64,000 nt of DNA from Puniceicoccaceae bacterium Marseille-Q1082 (GTDB lineage Bacteria; Verrucomicrobiota; Verrucomicrobiia; Opitutales; Intestinicryptomonadaceae). The first letter of the stretch is position 1. The number at the start of each line of letters is the position of its first letter. The notes beneath the pieces were generated by a model that was given only the letters and a program-made list of their open reading frames with translations, made no database searches and was not told where the DNA came from. The translations under genes and the position numbers were made by a program. The stretch spans positions 1,383,671 through 1,447,670 of the forward strand of contig CAJGBI010000001.1 in assembly GCA_904424815.1 (NCBI GenBank), written 5' to 3'. This document shows positions 16,198 to 25,222 of this stretch, one piece after another.

Positions 16198-17601
16198 TTG
16201 AATTGCAATAACTTATTGCGATTTGCCGCCGTGCTTTCGGCGTTGCCGTTTTTCTGGAGTTCCGCATTCGCGGCGCAGGATTTATACTTCAATACAGCCG
16301 ACTCCCCCGATTTCAACAGGTATTTGAACGACAGTTCAAACTGGTTTACCGACGAGGGGCGCACGCAACAGTTTGAGGGAACTCTTGGCCCAGACTACAA
16401 CGGCATCGTCACGGGCATGACAAACGTGTCGGTGGCGGGCGGTTCTACTTTGAATTTGAATTCCCTCACAATCGACCGCGAAAACATTTCCGCGAGGGAA
16501 AGCTTTATGTTGGCCGTGGGAGGGCGCATAACGCTCGCCGAAAATCTGATTTTCAACATGAACCTGACCGGCGGAACTGGGAATGTAAGGCAAGACACAG
16601 TCCTCTACTCCGATATCGACCTCGGGGGAAACATGATTGTTAATTATTCAAGGGAAAGCGGGGTAAGTTCGTACTGCACTTTCGCCATAGTCTCAGAATC
16701 GTCCGGTCGCCAGCTCCACATAGGAGGAGATTTCTCCGTAAACCTCGGAACCGCCGACACCACCGCGCTGCGCTTTGCCGCAAACGCGAACATCATGGTA
16801 GACGGAATAATGCATATGGACAACTTCGTATGGCAAAATTCAAGCCAGTATAACAGCCATATGCTCGGCGGAATGTCCGGAAGCGGAATGATAGTCGTTT
16901 ACGACGCCGGATACACTTCCATAAATTTGACAAATTCGACCGTCCAGGAAACTTCCCTCACATTCGGAACGACGACCGAAAATTCAAAACTCGATATCTC
17001 CATGAACGGTTCCGCGTCCGGACGGCAGACCATAAGATTCCGCTCCGGAACGTGGGAGGGGACGGACAGCAACATAAACGACGTGACAGTCGGCTCCGGC
17101 AGGCTCGACATCGGAATGCGCACCGGCATGACGGGCAACAGGCTTTCGCTATCCGGAACCGAAGCCGTTTTCAGCGCGACGGCAAGCTACAGCGGAGAGA
17201 TCGGAACGGTCACATTCAACGAGGGCGAATGGTACGCCGGCAAAATCGCCATAGACATAGAAGGCGAACTCGCCTACGACAAGATAGCATTCAACGGCAG
17301 GTTCGAAAAAACAGGCAGCGACCGCGACATGGGTTTTGAATTTGTATTCGACGCATACACTATGAGGGAACTCATCTCCGCGGGCGACGGGGAATTTATC
17401 CTTGAAGACGTGATAACCTACGAAACCGGCAGCTCAATGGCGGGCACGGTGTTTGAGGGAAACACAAGCGGAATACAGTGGGAGGCGGTCTTTGGCGACA
17501 CTTCGCTATCAGTCACTTTCACCGTCCCCGAACCTGCGGCTGTTGCCGCCGTCCTCGGCGCGGCTGCCCTCGCTTTTGCAGCATACCGCAGGAGGAAGTA
17601 G
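16198..17601 (+). CDS. PEP-CTERM surface/exported protein (paralogue 3), possibly phase-variable
   Basis: A 467-residue frame beginning at TTG 16198 that codes for LLRFAAVLSALPFFWSSAFA (signal peptide) and then AQDLYFNTADSP, a beta-repeat body and the tail VPEPAAVAAVLG...YRRRK. TTG 16198 has no ribosome binding site. The better start is ATG 16152, preceded by GGGGAG, but the 11-C tract at 16179 puts it out of frame; removing one C gives a single protein of about 482 residues with an ordinary signal peptide. As written the gene would be off or weakly expressed. The last 380 coding bases are near-identical to the 12418 gene. Exact start is uncertain. Confidence 0.82.
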   Translation: MNCNNLLRFAAVLSALPFFWSSAFAAQDLYFNTADSPDFNRYLNDSSNWFTDEGRTQQFEGTLGPDYNGIVTGMTNVSVAGGSTLNLNSLTIDRENISARESFMLAVGGRITLAENLIFNMNLTGGTGNVRQDTVLYSDIDLGGNMIVNYSRESGVSSYCTFAIVSESSGRQLHIGGDFSVNLGTADTTALRFAANANIMVDGIMHMDNFVWQNSSQYNSHMLGGMSGSGMIVVYDAGYTSINLTNSTVQETSLTFGTTTENSKLDISMNGSASGRQTIRFRSGTWEGTDSNINDVTVGSGRLDIGMRTGMTGNRLSLSGTEAVFSATASYSGEIGTVTFNEGEWYAGKIAIDIEGELAYDKIAFNGRFEKTGSDRDMGFEFVFDAYTMRELISAGDGEFILEDVITYETGSSMAGTVFEGNTSGIQWEAVFGDTSLSVTFTVPEPAAVAAVLGAAALAFAAYRRRK

Positions 17602-17655
17602 GAAGCACGCTGGTTTTCAAATGCAAACAAATAGGGCGGCAAATTTTTGCCGCCC
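17221..17655 (+). repeat. Homology tract shared with 13510-13944 (copy 2)
   Basis: Second copy of the 435-base tract. The match ends in the middle of the right arm of the downstream hairpin, where this copy keeps only GGGCGGCAAA/TTTGCCGCCC (17633-17655), a shorter hairpin that may still terminate. Confidence 0.85.
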
Positions 17656-17859
17656 GCTTTGGTTATAAAAAACAAATCGAAAGCAAATTGACGGCAGCTC
17701 CGCTACCATTAAATCAGGCGCGAAACCCGCCAGCTATAAAAAGGAGAATCCCATACGCCCATTGCTTCGCAATAGGGCTATCTCCCCCCTACCCCATAGA
17801 AACTCCATCGCGGAACGTATTGGCGTACGCGAGCGGTCTTGGCGGATTCACTAACGCGG
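17656..17859. other. Intergenic region with degenerate palindromic element
   Basis: No gene seen. Contains CCCATTGCTTCGCAATAGGG, a near-perfect hairpin at about 17757, and CGTATTGGCGTACG followed by GCGGTCTTGGCGG, which resemble the cores of the palindromic elements at 9919 and 25990. It runs into the 3' end of the cytochrome gene. Confidence 0.4.
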
Positions 17860-20800
17860 CTATTCGCCAAAAGCATTTGCCAAATCAAGCGAATGCCGCT
17901 CTTCCGCTTCATTCGCCCTTCCTTTTGCCTCGTAGTATTTGTAGAATTTCATTTCGGATTCGCTCCACGCGTTGTCCTCGTAATAATCTCCCGCGTAGGG
18001 GACATACAGGTCTATCCATGCGGCGAATTTGTCTATTTCCTCGCGCGAGAGCTTCGCTTTGCCGTGTCCGGTTCTAAGCATATCCATAATGCCGCTTTTG
18101 GCGGAGCCGCGGAAGTAAGGCGGAAGGAGCGTCGGAACCGACTGCGCCCCGGGCCAATTGAGGAGCGGGTTCTTGAAGTCGGCGTACGACGGCCCTCCCC
18201 AGCTCATCCGCGGCTGCAACAGATTGTAATACGCGTCGTTGAAGAACCGTTTCGCCTGCGGATTTTTTACGGGATAGTCGAGCAGGCTGAATGCGCGGAC
18301 GGCGTTTTGCGCGTTTTTCCTCTCGAGCTCCTCCCACTTTTCCCCCCTTGTGGGGGCGAGGTCTGCGACGCTTATTTTTTTTGCGCCGTCGGCGGAGATT
18401 ATGCGCGCCTTGGAACGGTCGTTGTGGCACGACACGCAATGCCTGTCGAGAATCGGCTGTATGTGCTTGCGGAAGGAAAATCCCCCCTTCACGTCGTAGA
18501 ACGGGCGGAGCTTTTCGGGCTTTCTGCCCTTTGCGATGTTGAGCGGCACGGGGTTTGGCGTGTCGCGGTCGCCGTGGCAGCCGAGGCACGAATAAAACTC
18601 GTTCGGCTGCATGGTCGTCCATGAGCGCATGGTGGTGACGGCGCAGCCGTTTTCGTCTATCGGCTGGAAGTAGACGGGAGTCCGCGCGGGAATTTCAAAG
18701 TAGACGCTGCCGTCGGGCGCCACGTCGACTTCTCCGAGAATTTCCTTAACGTCCCACGCCCCTCCGCCGAGGGCGATAGGCGTGCAGTTCATGGCGCTGA
18801 CTTTCACGCCGCCCTCGTCGTTTTCGCTCTCCATTCTGCCGACGGGGGCGCGGCGGTAGCCGATTTTCACAACCCTCACCTTTTTTATAGACCCCTTTTT
18901 AACTCCGGCCACCCCGTCGCCAAAGTAGATGTTGCGGATAAATAGGGTTCCCGTATTTTTGGAATAGTCGAGGCGCGACTTTTCGAGCTTCGGAACCGCG
19001 CGCGGCGCGAGCGCGACAGCCTGCTTGCAGTCGAGGTACGGGTGGGAGACGAGCAGTTCCCGCCGCCCGTCGGGCGACATGAGGTAAAGGCCGTAGGGAG
19101 ACGGATAGGAGCGGTTTGAAGACGGGGCGGGCTCGAACGTCACAAGGAACAGATCCTCGGAGAGCGGGAACGGATACTGGAACTGCTCGCCATGCTGCCC
19201 GTAGCAGTCAATCCGCACCGCCTTCTCCTTTCTGCGCGGCGCGAGCAGCTCGACGCCGGAGTTTTCCTGCCTCCCCTTTGAGGGGTCGATTTCCGCGAGC
19301 TTTCCGCGCTGGGCGGTGTGGTGCCCGTGGAGAACCGCTATGAATTTGCCCGTGCCAGGGACCTGCCTCGCGTGGCCGATCACCGTGGGATACCACGACT
19401 TGTTGCCGTAAAGCTCCGTCTGGAACGAACCGTCGGGCTTCATCGAAAACAGCGCCTGGGGGAAAGTCTGCCCCCTGTCGTTGTAGTCCCAGCGGGTGTA
19501 TACCACATTCCCGTCCTCCGTGACAGTCGGATACGTGGTGCACACCTGGTCGAACCCGACCCTGCGCATAAAGGAGCCGTCGGAACGCATGATGTAGAGG
19601 TTGCTGACTTCCGTCACCCAGCAGTCGGTCGCCTGCTCGCAGCGGGTGGAGTTGAACACGATTTCGCCCGTTGGCAGATATTTGGGCTCGATGTCGGCGC
19701 ATTTGCCGAAAGTGACCTGCCGGATTTTCCGCGAGGCAAAATCCATCTCGTAAATGTGGTAGTCGTCGGCGGCGTCCTTTTTCCATGAGAACAGGATTTT
19801 CTTTCCGTCGTAGGAGACGTCGGGGTCGCGGATCGTGCCGTCGGGGTCGGACAGCAGAACTTCGCGCGATATATCGCCGCCCTCCGAAACCGAGAGGAGG
19901 CACAGCGCGGAGTCGGGGGCGAAAATGCACTCTCCGCGCGCGTCCGAAAGCCCTTCCGTATATCCGTAGAACGACGGGGCGATGGGGTATCTCTCTACAT
20001 AGACGAACCTGCCGCCGCCCATTCGGGATATGAACTCCGCGCGCGCGGCGGAGCATATTTCAACGTAGAGTTTCGCCGCCCCTTCCGCGGACGGATTCGC
20101 CGCAAGGCGGGATTCCGCGGACTTTTCCAAACCTCCGTCGGCGGATTTCAACGCCTTGCGGCAAAGCCGCGCAAAAAACTTCGCCCTCTCCTCCCCGCCT
20201 TCGGGGAGCTTCGAGAGGTCGAACCCCGCGTCGCGCATGAGCCAGTCGCTCTCCACGGGATAGATTTCCTCCAGCATGCGCCACGTCCAGCGGTTGAGGA
20301 TTTTGCTCCGCGGGCGGCGCAGCGCGGCGGCCGCGCTTTCAAACGGCAGTTTACGCCCGTCCTCGCCAAAAGCCTCAAACGGGAGAACTTCCCTGCCCCA
20401 CACCTCGATTCCGCGGGCGGCGCGCCGACTGGCGGGCGAATCCGCAAACGATATTTTTACGCCCGAAACGCGCCGCTTCGGGAAATCGAAAACCCGCGCG
20501 CCGTCCTCCTCCTTAAAGGATACCGGCATTGCCTCCGCCCCCGGGAACTCGAGCTTGCAGTGCGGCAAAATTTCCCCGCCGGCGGAGCCCTCCGCGCCGC
20601 GGACGGCGAGCCTGCCTATTTCTACCTCCCGCCCGAAGTCTATTTTCAGAGACCTTTCCCCGCCGCTTGCGTCCGACATTTCCGCGCGGGGATAGACGCC
20701 AGGCTTTCCAAGAAATCCGCTGGGAACGTGCGCAAGATTGCGGAATTGCGCGAGCTCGGAATAAGCCGGAACCTCGGCAAAAAAACCGACGGGGCGCTTT

Positions 20801-21144
20801 CCGCCCGCGCCGCGGGCCGGCTGAGGCGCGGGAATCGAAAGGCCGAATTTTCCGTCCGGCGAATAGAGAATGCCGCCGTCAGGTTCGCCCGCGCATTTGA
20901 ACCTTAAATACGGCTGGGAGTCGTCCGCGCCGGAAACTAAAATCTCCAACCCTTCCCCTTTCGGGGGAGAAAGAAGCCAATATCCCGCCCCCGCCGGAGA
21001 AACGGCGCGCACTTTGCCGCCGCCATCAATTCCCACGGATATGTTTTTGTAATACCTCTCCGAAAAAGTCCGCGCCTCCGAAACCTGCGCGAAAACGGCG
21101 CATGCGGCGGCGGCGGCGCGCAATAATCTCCCCCATTTAGCCAT
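17860..21144 (-). CDS. Exported PD40-propeller/di-heme cytochrome c protein, hydrazine-synthase-alpha-like (HzsA-related)
   Basis: A 1094-residue exported protein. The signal peptide ends near residue 23. Residues ~110-260 resemble a discoidin (F5/8) type beta-sandwich. Residues ~430-800 hold WD40/PD40 propeller blades (DPDVSYDGKKILFSW, YPTVTEDGNVVYTRWD). Two c-type heme sites follow: CLGCH near residue 853 and CVSCH near 903, the second inside FRKHIQPILDRHCVSCHN, a typical planctomycete/verrucomicrobial cytochrome motif. The architecture matches the HzsA-related family, members of which are common in non-anammox PVC bacteria, so hydrazine synthesis should not be assumed. The C-terminal residues LANAFGE are encoded by the repeat-edge motif. 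ATG 21144 gives the signal peptide; an IclR regulator is divergent. Confidence 0.82.
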   Translation of the reverse strand: MAKWGRLLRAAAAACAVFAQVSEARTFSERYYKNISVGIDGGGKVRAVSPAGAGYWLLSPPKGEGLEILVSGADDSQPYLRFKCAGEPDGGILYSPDGKFGLSIPAPQPARGAGGKRPVGFFAEVPAYSELAQFRNLAHVPSGFLGKPGVYPRAEMSDASGGERSLKIDFGREVEIGRLAVRGAEGSAGGEILPHCKLEFPGAEAMPVSFKEEDGARVFDFPKRRVSGVKISFADSPASRRAARGIEVWGREVLPFEAFGEDGRKLPFESAAAALRRPRSKILNRWTWRMLEEIYPVESDWLMRDAGFDLSKLPEGGEERAKFFARLCRKALKSADGGLEKSAESRLAANPSAEGAAKLYVEICSAARAEFISRMGGGRFVYVERYPIAPSFYGYTEGLSDARGECIFAPDSALCLLSVSEGGDISREVLLSDPDGTIRDPDVSYDGKKILFSWKKDAADDYHIYEMDFASRKIRQVTFGKCADIEPKYLPTGEIVFNSTRCEQATDCWVTEVSNLYIMRSDGSFMRRVGFDQVCTTYPTVTEDGNVVYTRWDYNDRGQTFPQALFSMKPDGSFQTELYGNKSWYPTVIGHARQVPGTGKFIAVLHGHHTAQRGKLAEIDPSKGRQENSGVELLAPRRKEKAVRIDCYGQHGEQFQYPFPLSEDLFLVTFEPAPSSNRSYPSPYGLYLMSPDGRRELLVSHPYLDCKQAVALAPRAVPKLEKSRLDYSKNTGTLFIRNIYFGDGVAGVKKGSIKKVRVVKIGYRRAPVGRMESENDEGGVKVSAMNCTPIALGGGAWDVKEILGEVDVAPDGSVYFEIPARTPVYFQPIDENGCAVTTMRSWTTMQPNEFYSCLGCHGDRDTPNPVPLNIAKGRKPEKLRPFYDVKGGFSFRKHIQPILDRHCVSCHNDRSKARIISADGAKKISVADLAPTRGEKWEELERKNAQNAVRAFSLLDYPVKNPQAKRFFNDAYYNLLQPRMSWGGPSYADFKNPLLNWPGAQSVPTLLPPYFRGSAKSGIMDMLRTGHGKAKLSREEIDKFAAWIDLYVPYAGDYYEDNAWSESEMKFYKYYEAKGRANEAEERHSLDLANAFGE

Positions 21145-21240
21145 AAGAGCGTTGCAACAAACTCGAAACAAAGTTTCAAAAACAATAAAAATGTTGTCAA
21201 GCCTTATAATTTCCGCAATGCTCGCCGCAAAAAACACTCT

Positions 21241-22026
21241 ATGCCAAAGCGCGAAGAAACCAAAACGTACAGAATACCGAACCTCGAAAAAGCGTTCGCC
21301 GCCCTCGAAGCCATCGCGGCCGCACGCGGGGGCCTCGCGTTTCCGCAGCTGCTCGAAAAGGTCGCGTGCAACAAGACCTCCCTTTTCAGGATATCGCTCA
21401 CGCTCGAAAAAATCGGCTACATAAGGAAAAACAGGGAAACCGGCGCCTACTCGATAACGAAAAAAATCCTGCCTCTGGCGTACTCGAGCCTGTGCGACGC
21501 CAACCTCGTCGAGGAGAGCCTGCCCGTAATGCGCAGGCTCCGCGACTCCACGGGGGAAACCGCCATGCTTGGCGCGTACCTGAACGGCGAATGCGTTATG
21601 ATAAGCCAGGAGGGCGGAGAGCACCCGTTCAACTTTATGGGCAGGCTCGGAATGACCTCGCCGCTCCACGCCTCCGCGCCGGGCAAGGCGATTCTCGCCG
21701 CAATGCCCGCAGGGGAAAGGCGGAAAATCGCCGCGCGCCTAAACCTCGAAAAGTTCGCAAAAAACACGATTACCGACTCCGCCGAACTCCTGCGCGCGCT
21801 CGAAGAGTGCGAAAAAAAAGGATATTCCACAGACGAATCGGAAGCTGTGGACGGCGTGAACTGCGTCGCTGCCGCCATATTCGACCGGCACGGCTTCCCC
21901 GCCGCCGCGCTATGGATAACCGCCCCCGCGGGGAGAATCGACCCGAAAGACTTCCCGAAACTCGGAGAACTCGTCAAGGCGGCGGCGGCGGAAATTTCGG
22001 AAAACCTCGGGTACGGCGCGGAATAG
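21241..22026 (+). CDS. IclR-family transcriptional regulator
   Basis: A 261-residue regulator with an N-terminal winged helix-turn-helix (about residues 10-75: NLEKAFAALEAI, then FPQLLEKVACNKTSLFRISLTLEKIGYI). The C-terminal GAF-like effector domain is seen from GETAMLGAYLNGECV through SPLHASAPGKAILA to VDGVNCVAAAIFDRHG. IclR proteins usually control the divergent gene, here the PD40/cytochrome gene 96 bases away; that is an inference from position. The effector is unknown. Basic residues at the N-terminus may add DNA contacts. Confidence 0.92.
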   Translation: MPKREETKTYRIPNLEKAFAALEAIAAARGGLAFPQLLEKVACNKTSLFRISLTLEKIGYIRKNRETGAYSITKKILPLAYSSLCDANLVEESLPVMRRLRDSTGETAMLGAYLNGECVMISQEGGEHPFNFMGRLGMTSPLHASAPGKAILAAMPAGERRKIAARLNLEKFAKNTITDSAELLRALEECEKKGYSTDESEAVDGVNCVAAAIFDRHGFPAAALWITAPAGRIDPKDFPKLGELVKAAAAEISENLGYGAE

Positions 22027-22144
22027 CCCGCCAACGCGCGCAAACCGCGAACCGGCGCGCCGCGCCTCCGGCGAATTGCCTTGACTGCCCGCGCGCGCGC
22101 GATAGTTTCAAGCGAATAATAGACTTCTTCCCAACAGCATCCGC

Positions 22145-23101
22145 ATGAAAATCGATAACCTCAAAATATTTACGGGCAGGGCCCACCCCGCCCTCGCGCA
22201 GTCCATCTGCAAAGAACTGTCGATGCCCATCGGCAACGCCGTCGTGGAATCCTTTCCCGACAGCGAAACCTTCGTGAAAATAATAGACCACATCCGCGGC
22301 GACGACGTGTTCATCATACAGCCCACGAGCAAGCCCTCCAACGAAAGCGTCATGGAGCTGCTCATAATGATAGACGCCGCCCGCCGCGCCTCGGCAAAGC
22401 GCATCACGGCCGTCCTCCCGTTCTTCGGCTACGCCCGCCAGGACAGAAAAGACCAGCCGCGCGTGCCGATCACCGCAAAGCTCATCGCAAACCTGCTCGT
22501 GGCGGCCGGCGCCAACAGGGTGCTCACGCTCGACCTGCACGCCACCCAAATCCAGGGTTTCTTCGACATCCCCTGCGACCACCTCTACGCCTCGCCCGTC
22601 ATCTACGACTATCTTGAAGGGCAGCCCTATATCGACAACCTAACGGTTTTCTCTCCGGACGTCGGAGGGCTCAAGCGCGCCCAAAGCTACGCCACTCTCT
22701 TCGACTGCCCGCTGGGGTTTATCGCAAAGCGCAGGATCAGCGCGGAAGTCGTGGAGGCGACAAGCCTCGTCGGAGAAGTCGAGGGCCGCGACATACTAAT
22801 AGTTGACGATATGACCGAAACCGCCGGCACTCTCACCGCCGCCGCAAAGATACTCAAATCCAAGGGGGCCAAAACCGTGAGGGCGGCCGTCACGCACGCC
22901 ATCCTGACCGAAACCGCCTACGACAGGCTCTCCGAACGCTGGCTCGACGAGCTCATCATAACCGATTCAACCCCTCCGGACGAGCGGTACAAGGAATACC
23001 CCATAACGGTTCTGCCCGTCGGGCACCTGCTCACGGAGGCGATACTGCGCATACACAACAACATGTCTGTGACGTCGCTCTTCAAGGTCAAGGGCTTCTG
23101 A
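22145..23101 (+). CDS. prs: Ribose-phosphate pyrophosphokinase (PRPP synthase)
   Basis: A 318-residue class I enzyme making PRPP from ribose 5-phosphate and ATP for purine, pyrimidine, His and Trp synthesis. Visible motifs are FPDSETFVKI near residue 39, QPTSKPSNESVMELLIMIDA (flexible loop), PFFGYARQDRKDQPRVPITAK near residue 96, DLHATQIQGFFDIP near residue 130 and the PRPP loop ILIVDDMTETAGTL near residue 219. In the loop the usual Asp before Thr-Ala/Gly-Gly-Thr is Glu. A terminator lies 24 bases after the stop. Confidence 0.96.
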   Translation: MKIDNLKIFTGRAHPALAQSICKELSMPIGNAVVESFPDSETFVKIIDHIRGDDVFIIQPTSKPSNESVMELLIMIDAARRASAKRITAVLPFFGYARQDRKDQPRVPITAKLIANLLVAAGANRVLTLDLHATQIQGFFDIPCDHLYASPVIYDYLEGQPYIDNLTVFSPDVGGLKRAQSYATLFDCPLGFIAKRRISAEVVEATSLVGEVEGRDILIVDDMTETAGTLTAAAKILKSKGAKTVRAAVTHAILTETAYDRLSERWLDELIITDSTPPDERYKEYPITVLPVGHLLTEAILRIHNNMSVTSLFKVKGF

Positions 23102-23124
23102 GGCGCGAAGCGCGGAGCCGTAAG

Positions 23125-23149
23125 CCCCGCCGAGCGCGGGGTTTTTTTT
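23125..23149 (+). terminator. Rho-independent terminator of prs
   Basis: CCCCGC/GCGGGG stem, loop CGAGC, followed by eight T. Confidence 0.9.
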
Positions 23150-23220
23150 GCGCCCGCCCAAATCCCCTCTTTATGCTTGAAAAATCGCGGCGATTAAAAA
23201 ATATAAATTTCGGTTTTCAA

Positions 23221-23847
23221 ATGGACGAATTTTACTCGGACAACTTTTTTGACGGCAACGCGCCCATTGGCTGGTCGGAGCGCGACTGGTTCGACTATCT
23301 TAAAAAGTCGGAGAGGGAAATATCCAAATTCGCGTCCGTTTATTCGGTCAACAGGCTGCGCGGCAAGAGCCTCGACGAAATCGCGACAATTGCCGGCTGG
23401 CCGATTCCAAAAGCCGGCGACGAATATTTTGAGGAATCCGACGCCGAGTTCTCCGACGAGCCGTGGACGCTGCTCAACCACCCCGTCTACATAATAACCC
23501 GCGGGCTCATGCGCTGCCTGCAAGAACACCTCGGCCGCGTCATCGCCGAAACGCAAATCTCCCCATCCCTCGTCTGGGACATATCAAAGACAATAGGGGA
23601 GACGTCGTTTTTCATGGCGCTGGGCGCAAACTCAACGGATCTCAGCGAAGACCTGCTTGCGCGGTGCAACTACAAGATGGCGGCGGTGAAACTCAACGAG
23701 ATAATGGCAAAGCTCTCGGAAATCGAAACTCCCGCCTCCATACAGGGGGCGGAGCGCATGAGGCGCATAAACGCCATAGTATTCGACCTGCGCCAGCTCT
23801 GCCTGAACCTCGCCGAAGAATCCGCCGCCAAACCCAACAATTTATGA
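23221..23847 (+). CDS. Conserved-looking protein of unknown function
   Basis: A protein of about 208 residues (ATG 23221; an upstream ATG at 23173 would add 16 basic residues). I do not recognise the family. It is acidic and largely helical, with WSERDWFDYLKKSEREI near the N-terminus and a Trp-rich central part. No signal peptide is visible. Its TGA overlaps the ATG of the PhoD-like gene by four bases, so the two are translationally coupled, although the downstream product is exported. A functional link is only positional. Confidence 0.7.
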   Translation: MDEFYSDNFFDGNAPIGWSERDWFDYLKKSEREISKFASVYSVNRLRGKSLDEIATIAGWPIPKAGDEYFEESDAEFSDEPWTLLNHPVYIITRGLMRCLQEHLGRVIAETQISPSLVWDISKTIGETSFFMALGANSTDLSEDLLARCNYKMAAVKLNEIMAKLSEIETPASIQGAERMRRINAIVFDLRQLCLNLAEESAAKPNNL

Positions 23848-25142
23848 CGACCGCAAAAACTGCCCCGTTTACCCTCGCCCTCCTGTTTTCCACCGCGGGC
23901 CTCGCCGCCGCCCCCTCCATGGTCGGCGACGTCGGAACCCGCGAAGCCCGCGTGTGGGTCGCTGCCGGCTCCGCAAAAGGGATAACCGCCGCGTGCTCCG
24001 AAGGCGGGAAGGCGGCATCTTCCGCCGCCGTTCAAAACCCGCAAAACGGCGGAGCCTCCACAATAATATTTTCGGGCCTGAATCCCGGAGCCAAATACGA
24101 ATTTTCAGTGAAAACCGCCGACGGGGCGGAAATCGCTAAGGGTTCTTTCAAGACCAGGCCCGACTACAAAGACCGGACTCCCCCGCCCGACTTCTCCTTT
24201 GCGGTATTCGGCGAAAACTATCTAAACGACAAACAGTTCGACCCGCCCTACAAGACGCCGGGCGGCGAGTATGAAATCTACGCGGCCGCCGACGCCAAAA
24301 ACCCCGCCTTCTCCATATGGGCGGACGGAATGAACACCCTCCGCAACGCCGATGAAGACTCCGCCTCGGCAAAGTTTTTGAGGGGCGCCGCCGCGAGGGA
24401 AATCCCCGAAATTTCCGCCCTGCTCTCAAAGCGCGCAAACTACGGCGTTGCCGCCCGCGGCTCTTACTACGGAAAGTCAAACGACTCCAATTCCGCAGGC
24501 GCCGTAGGCGCCTCCGCCGCGTTCGACATGCTCTGGGCAAACCCCGCAAGCGGCGCGGGCGGCGCGAAATCCTACTCTTTCCAGTACGCCGACGCGGAAT
24601 TTTTCGTGCTCGACGACTGCTCCAACCGCTCATACCTCGACTACCGCAACTCCCGTCCGGCATATCTCGGCGAAAGGCAGCTTGAATGGCTGATGGGCGC
24701 GCTTCAAAACTCAAAGGCAAACTTCAAGTTTGTGGTGATGAGTTCCCCGTTCGCAAACCCCGCAAATTCGCGCGACAACTTCGCGTTCTCGGCCGACGAG
24801 CGCAAAAGGCTCTCCGAATTTCTCGTGTTCTCAAAAATCCCCGGCATAGTGTTTTTGTCGGCAAACAAGCCCTTCGGCGAACTCTCCCGCCTCGTGCGCG
24901 CGGGAGGATACCCAATATACGACCTCACCGCCGGCCCGTTAACCGGCCGCCCGATAGAAGAAGTGACGGAAATGAACTACTTCCGCGTGCCCAGCAGCGC
25001 AATTACAAAGCGTTCGTTTGCGATAGTAAAAGTCGACGGTCCGGAAAGCGACAGGGCAGTCACATTCTCTTTCTTCGACTCTAAAGGCGCCCAGCTCTTC
25101 TCGACAACCGTCAAACTCTCCGAACTGAAAAAATTCGACTAA
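23844..25142 (+). CDS. Exported PhoD-like phosphoesterase-fold protein lacking its metal ligands
   Basis: A 432-residue exported protein with a signal peptide up to about residue 21 (LALLFSTAGLAAA). A fibronectin-like N-domain (VGDVGTREARVWVAA; LNPGAKYEFSVKT) and a C-terminal phosphoesterase-like domain follow the PhoD layout (FFVLDDCSNRSY, LGERQLEWLMGAL, GYPIYDLTAGPL). The metal and catalytic positions are not preserved: the expected LGDN-type motif reads WADGM, the expected DDHDYG-type motif reads AARGSYYG, and the expected SGDRH reads SANKP. It therefore probably lost phosphodiesterase activity and may bind a ligand instead. The start overlaps the stop of the preceding gene. Confidence 0.8.
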   Translation: MTTAKTAPFTLALLFSTAGLAAAPSMVGDVGTREARVWVAAGSAKGITAACSEGGKAASSAAVQNPQNGGASTIIFSGLNPGAKYEFSVKTADGAEIAKGSFKTRPDYKDRTPPPDFSFAVFGENYLNDKQFDPPYKTPGGEYEIYAAADAKNPAFSIWADGMNTLRNADEDSASAKFLRGAAAREIPEISALLSKRANYGVAARGSYYGKSNDSNSAGAVGASAAFDMLWANPASGAGGAKSYSFQYADAEFFVLDDCSNRSYLDYRNSRPAYLGERQLEWLMGALQNSKANFKFVVMSSPFANPANSRDNFAFSADERKRLSEFLVFSKIPGIVFLSANKPFGELSRLVRAGGYPIYDLTAGPLTGRPIEEVTEMNYFRVPSSAITKRSFAIVKVDGPESDRAVTFSFFDSKGAQLFSTTVKLSELKKFD

Positions 25143-25222
25143 CGCCAATGCCGGTACGGGGCGTGCACGAAGGGCGCGCCAGCCATTGAAAGGTTGGCGC
25201 CGCCAATGCTTCTATTCTCTCC
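25143..25222. repeat. Leader module of repeat array 1
   Basis: Contains the hairpin GGCGCGCCAGCC / GGTTGGCGCCGCC and then CCAATGCTTCTATTC. The latter leader module also precedes the repeats at 42640 and 57650. Confidence 0.5.

Noticed and set aside
17860-21144. Hydrazine synthase of an anammox organism
   Set aside because: Only the domain layout is shared; there are no HzsB/C genes nearby and the setting is a heterotroph's carbohydrate-rich chromosome.
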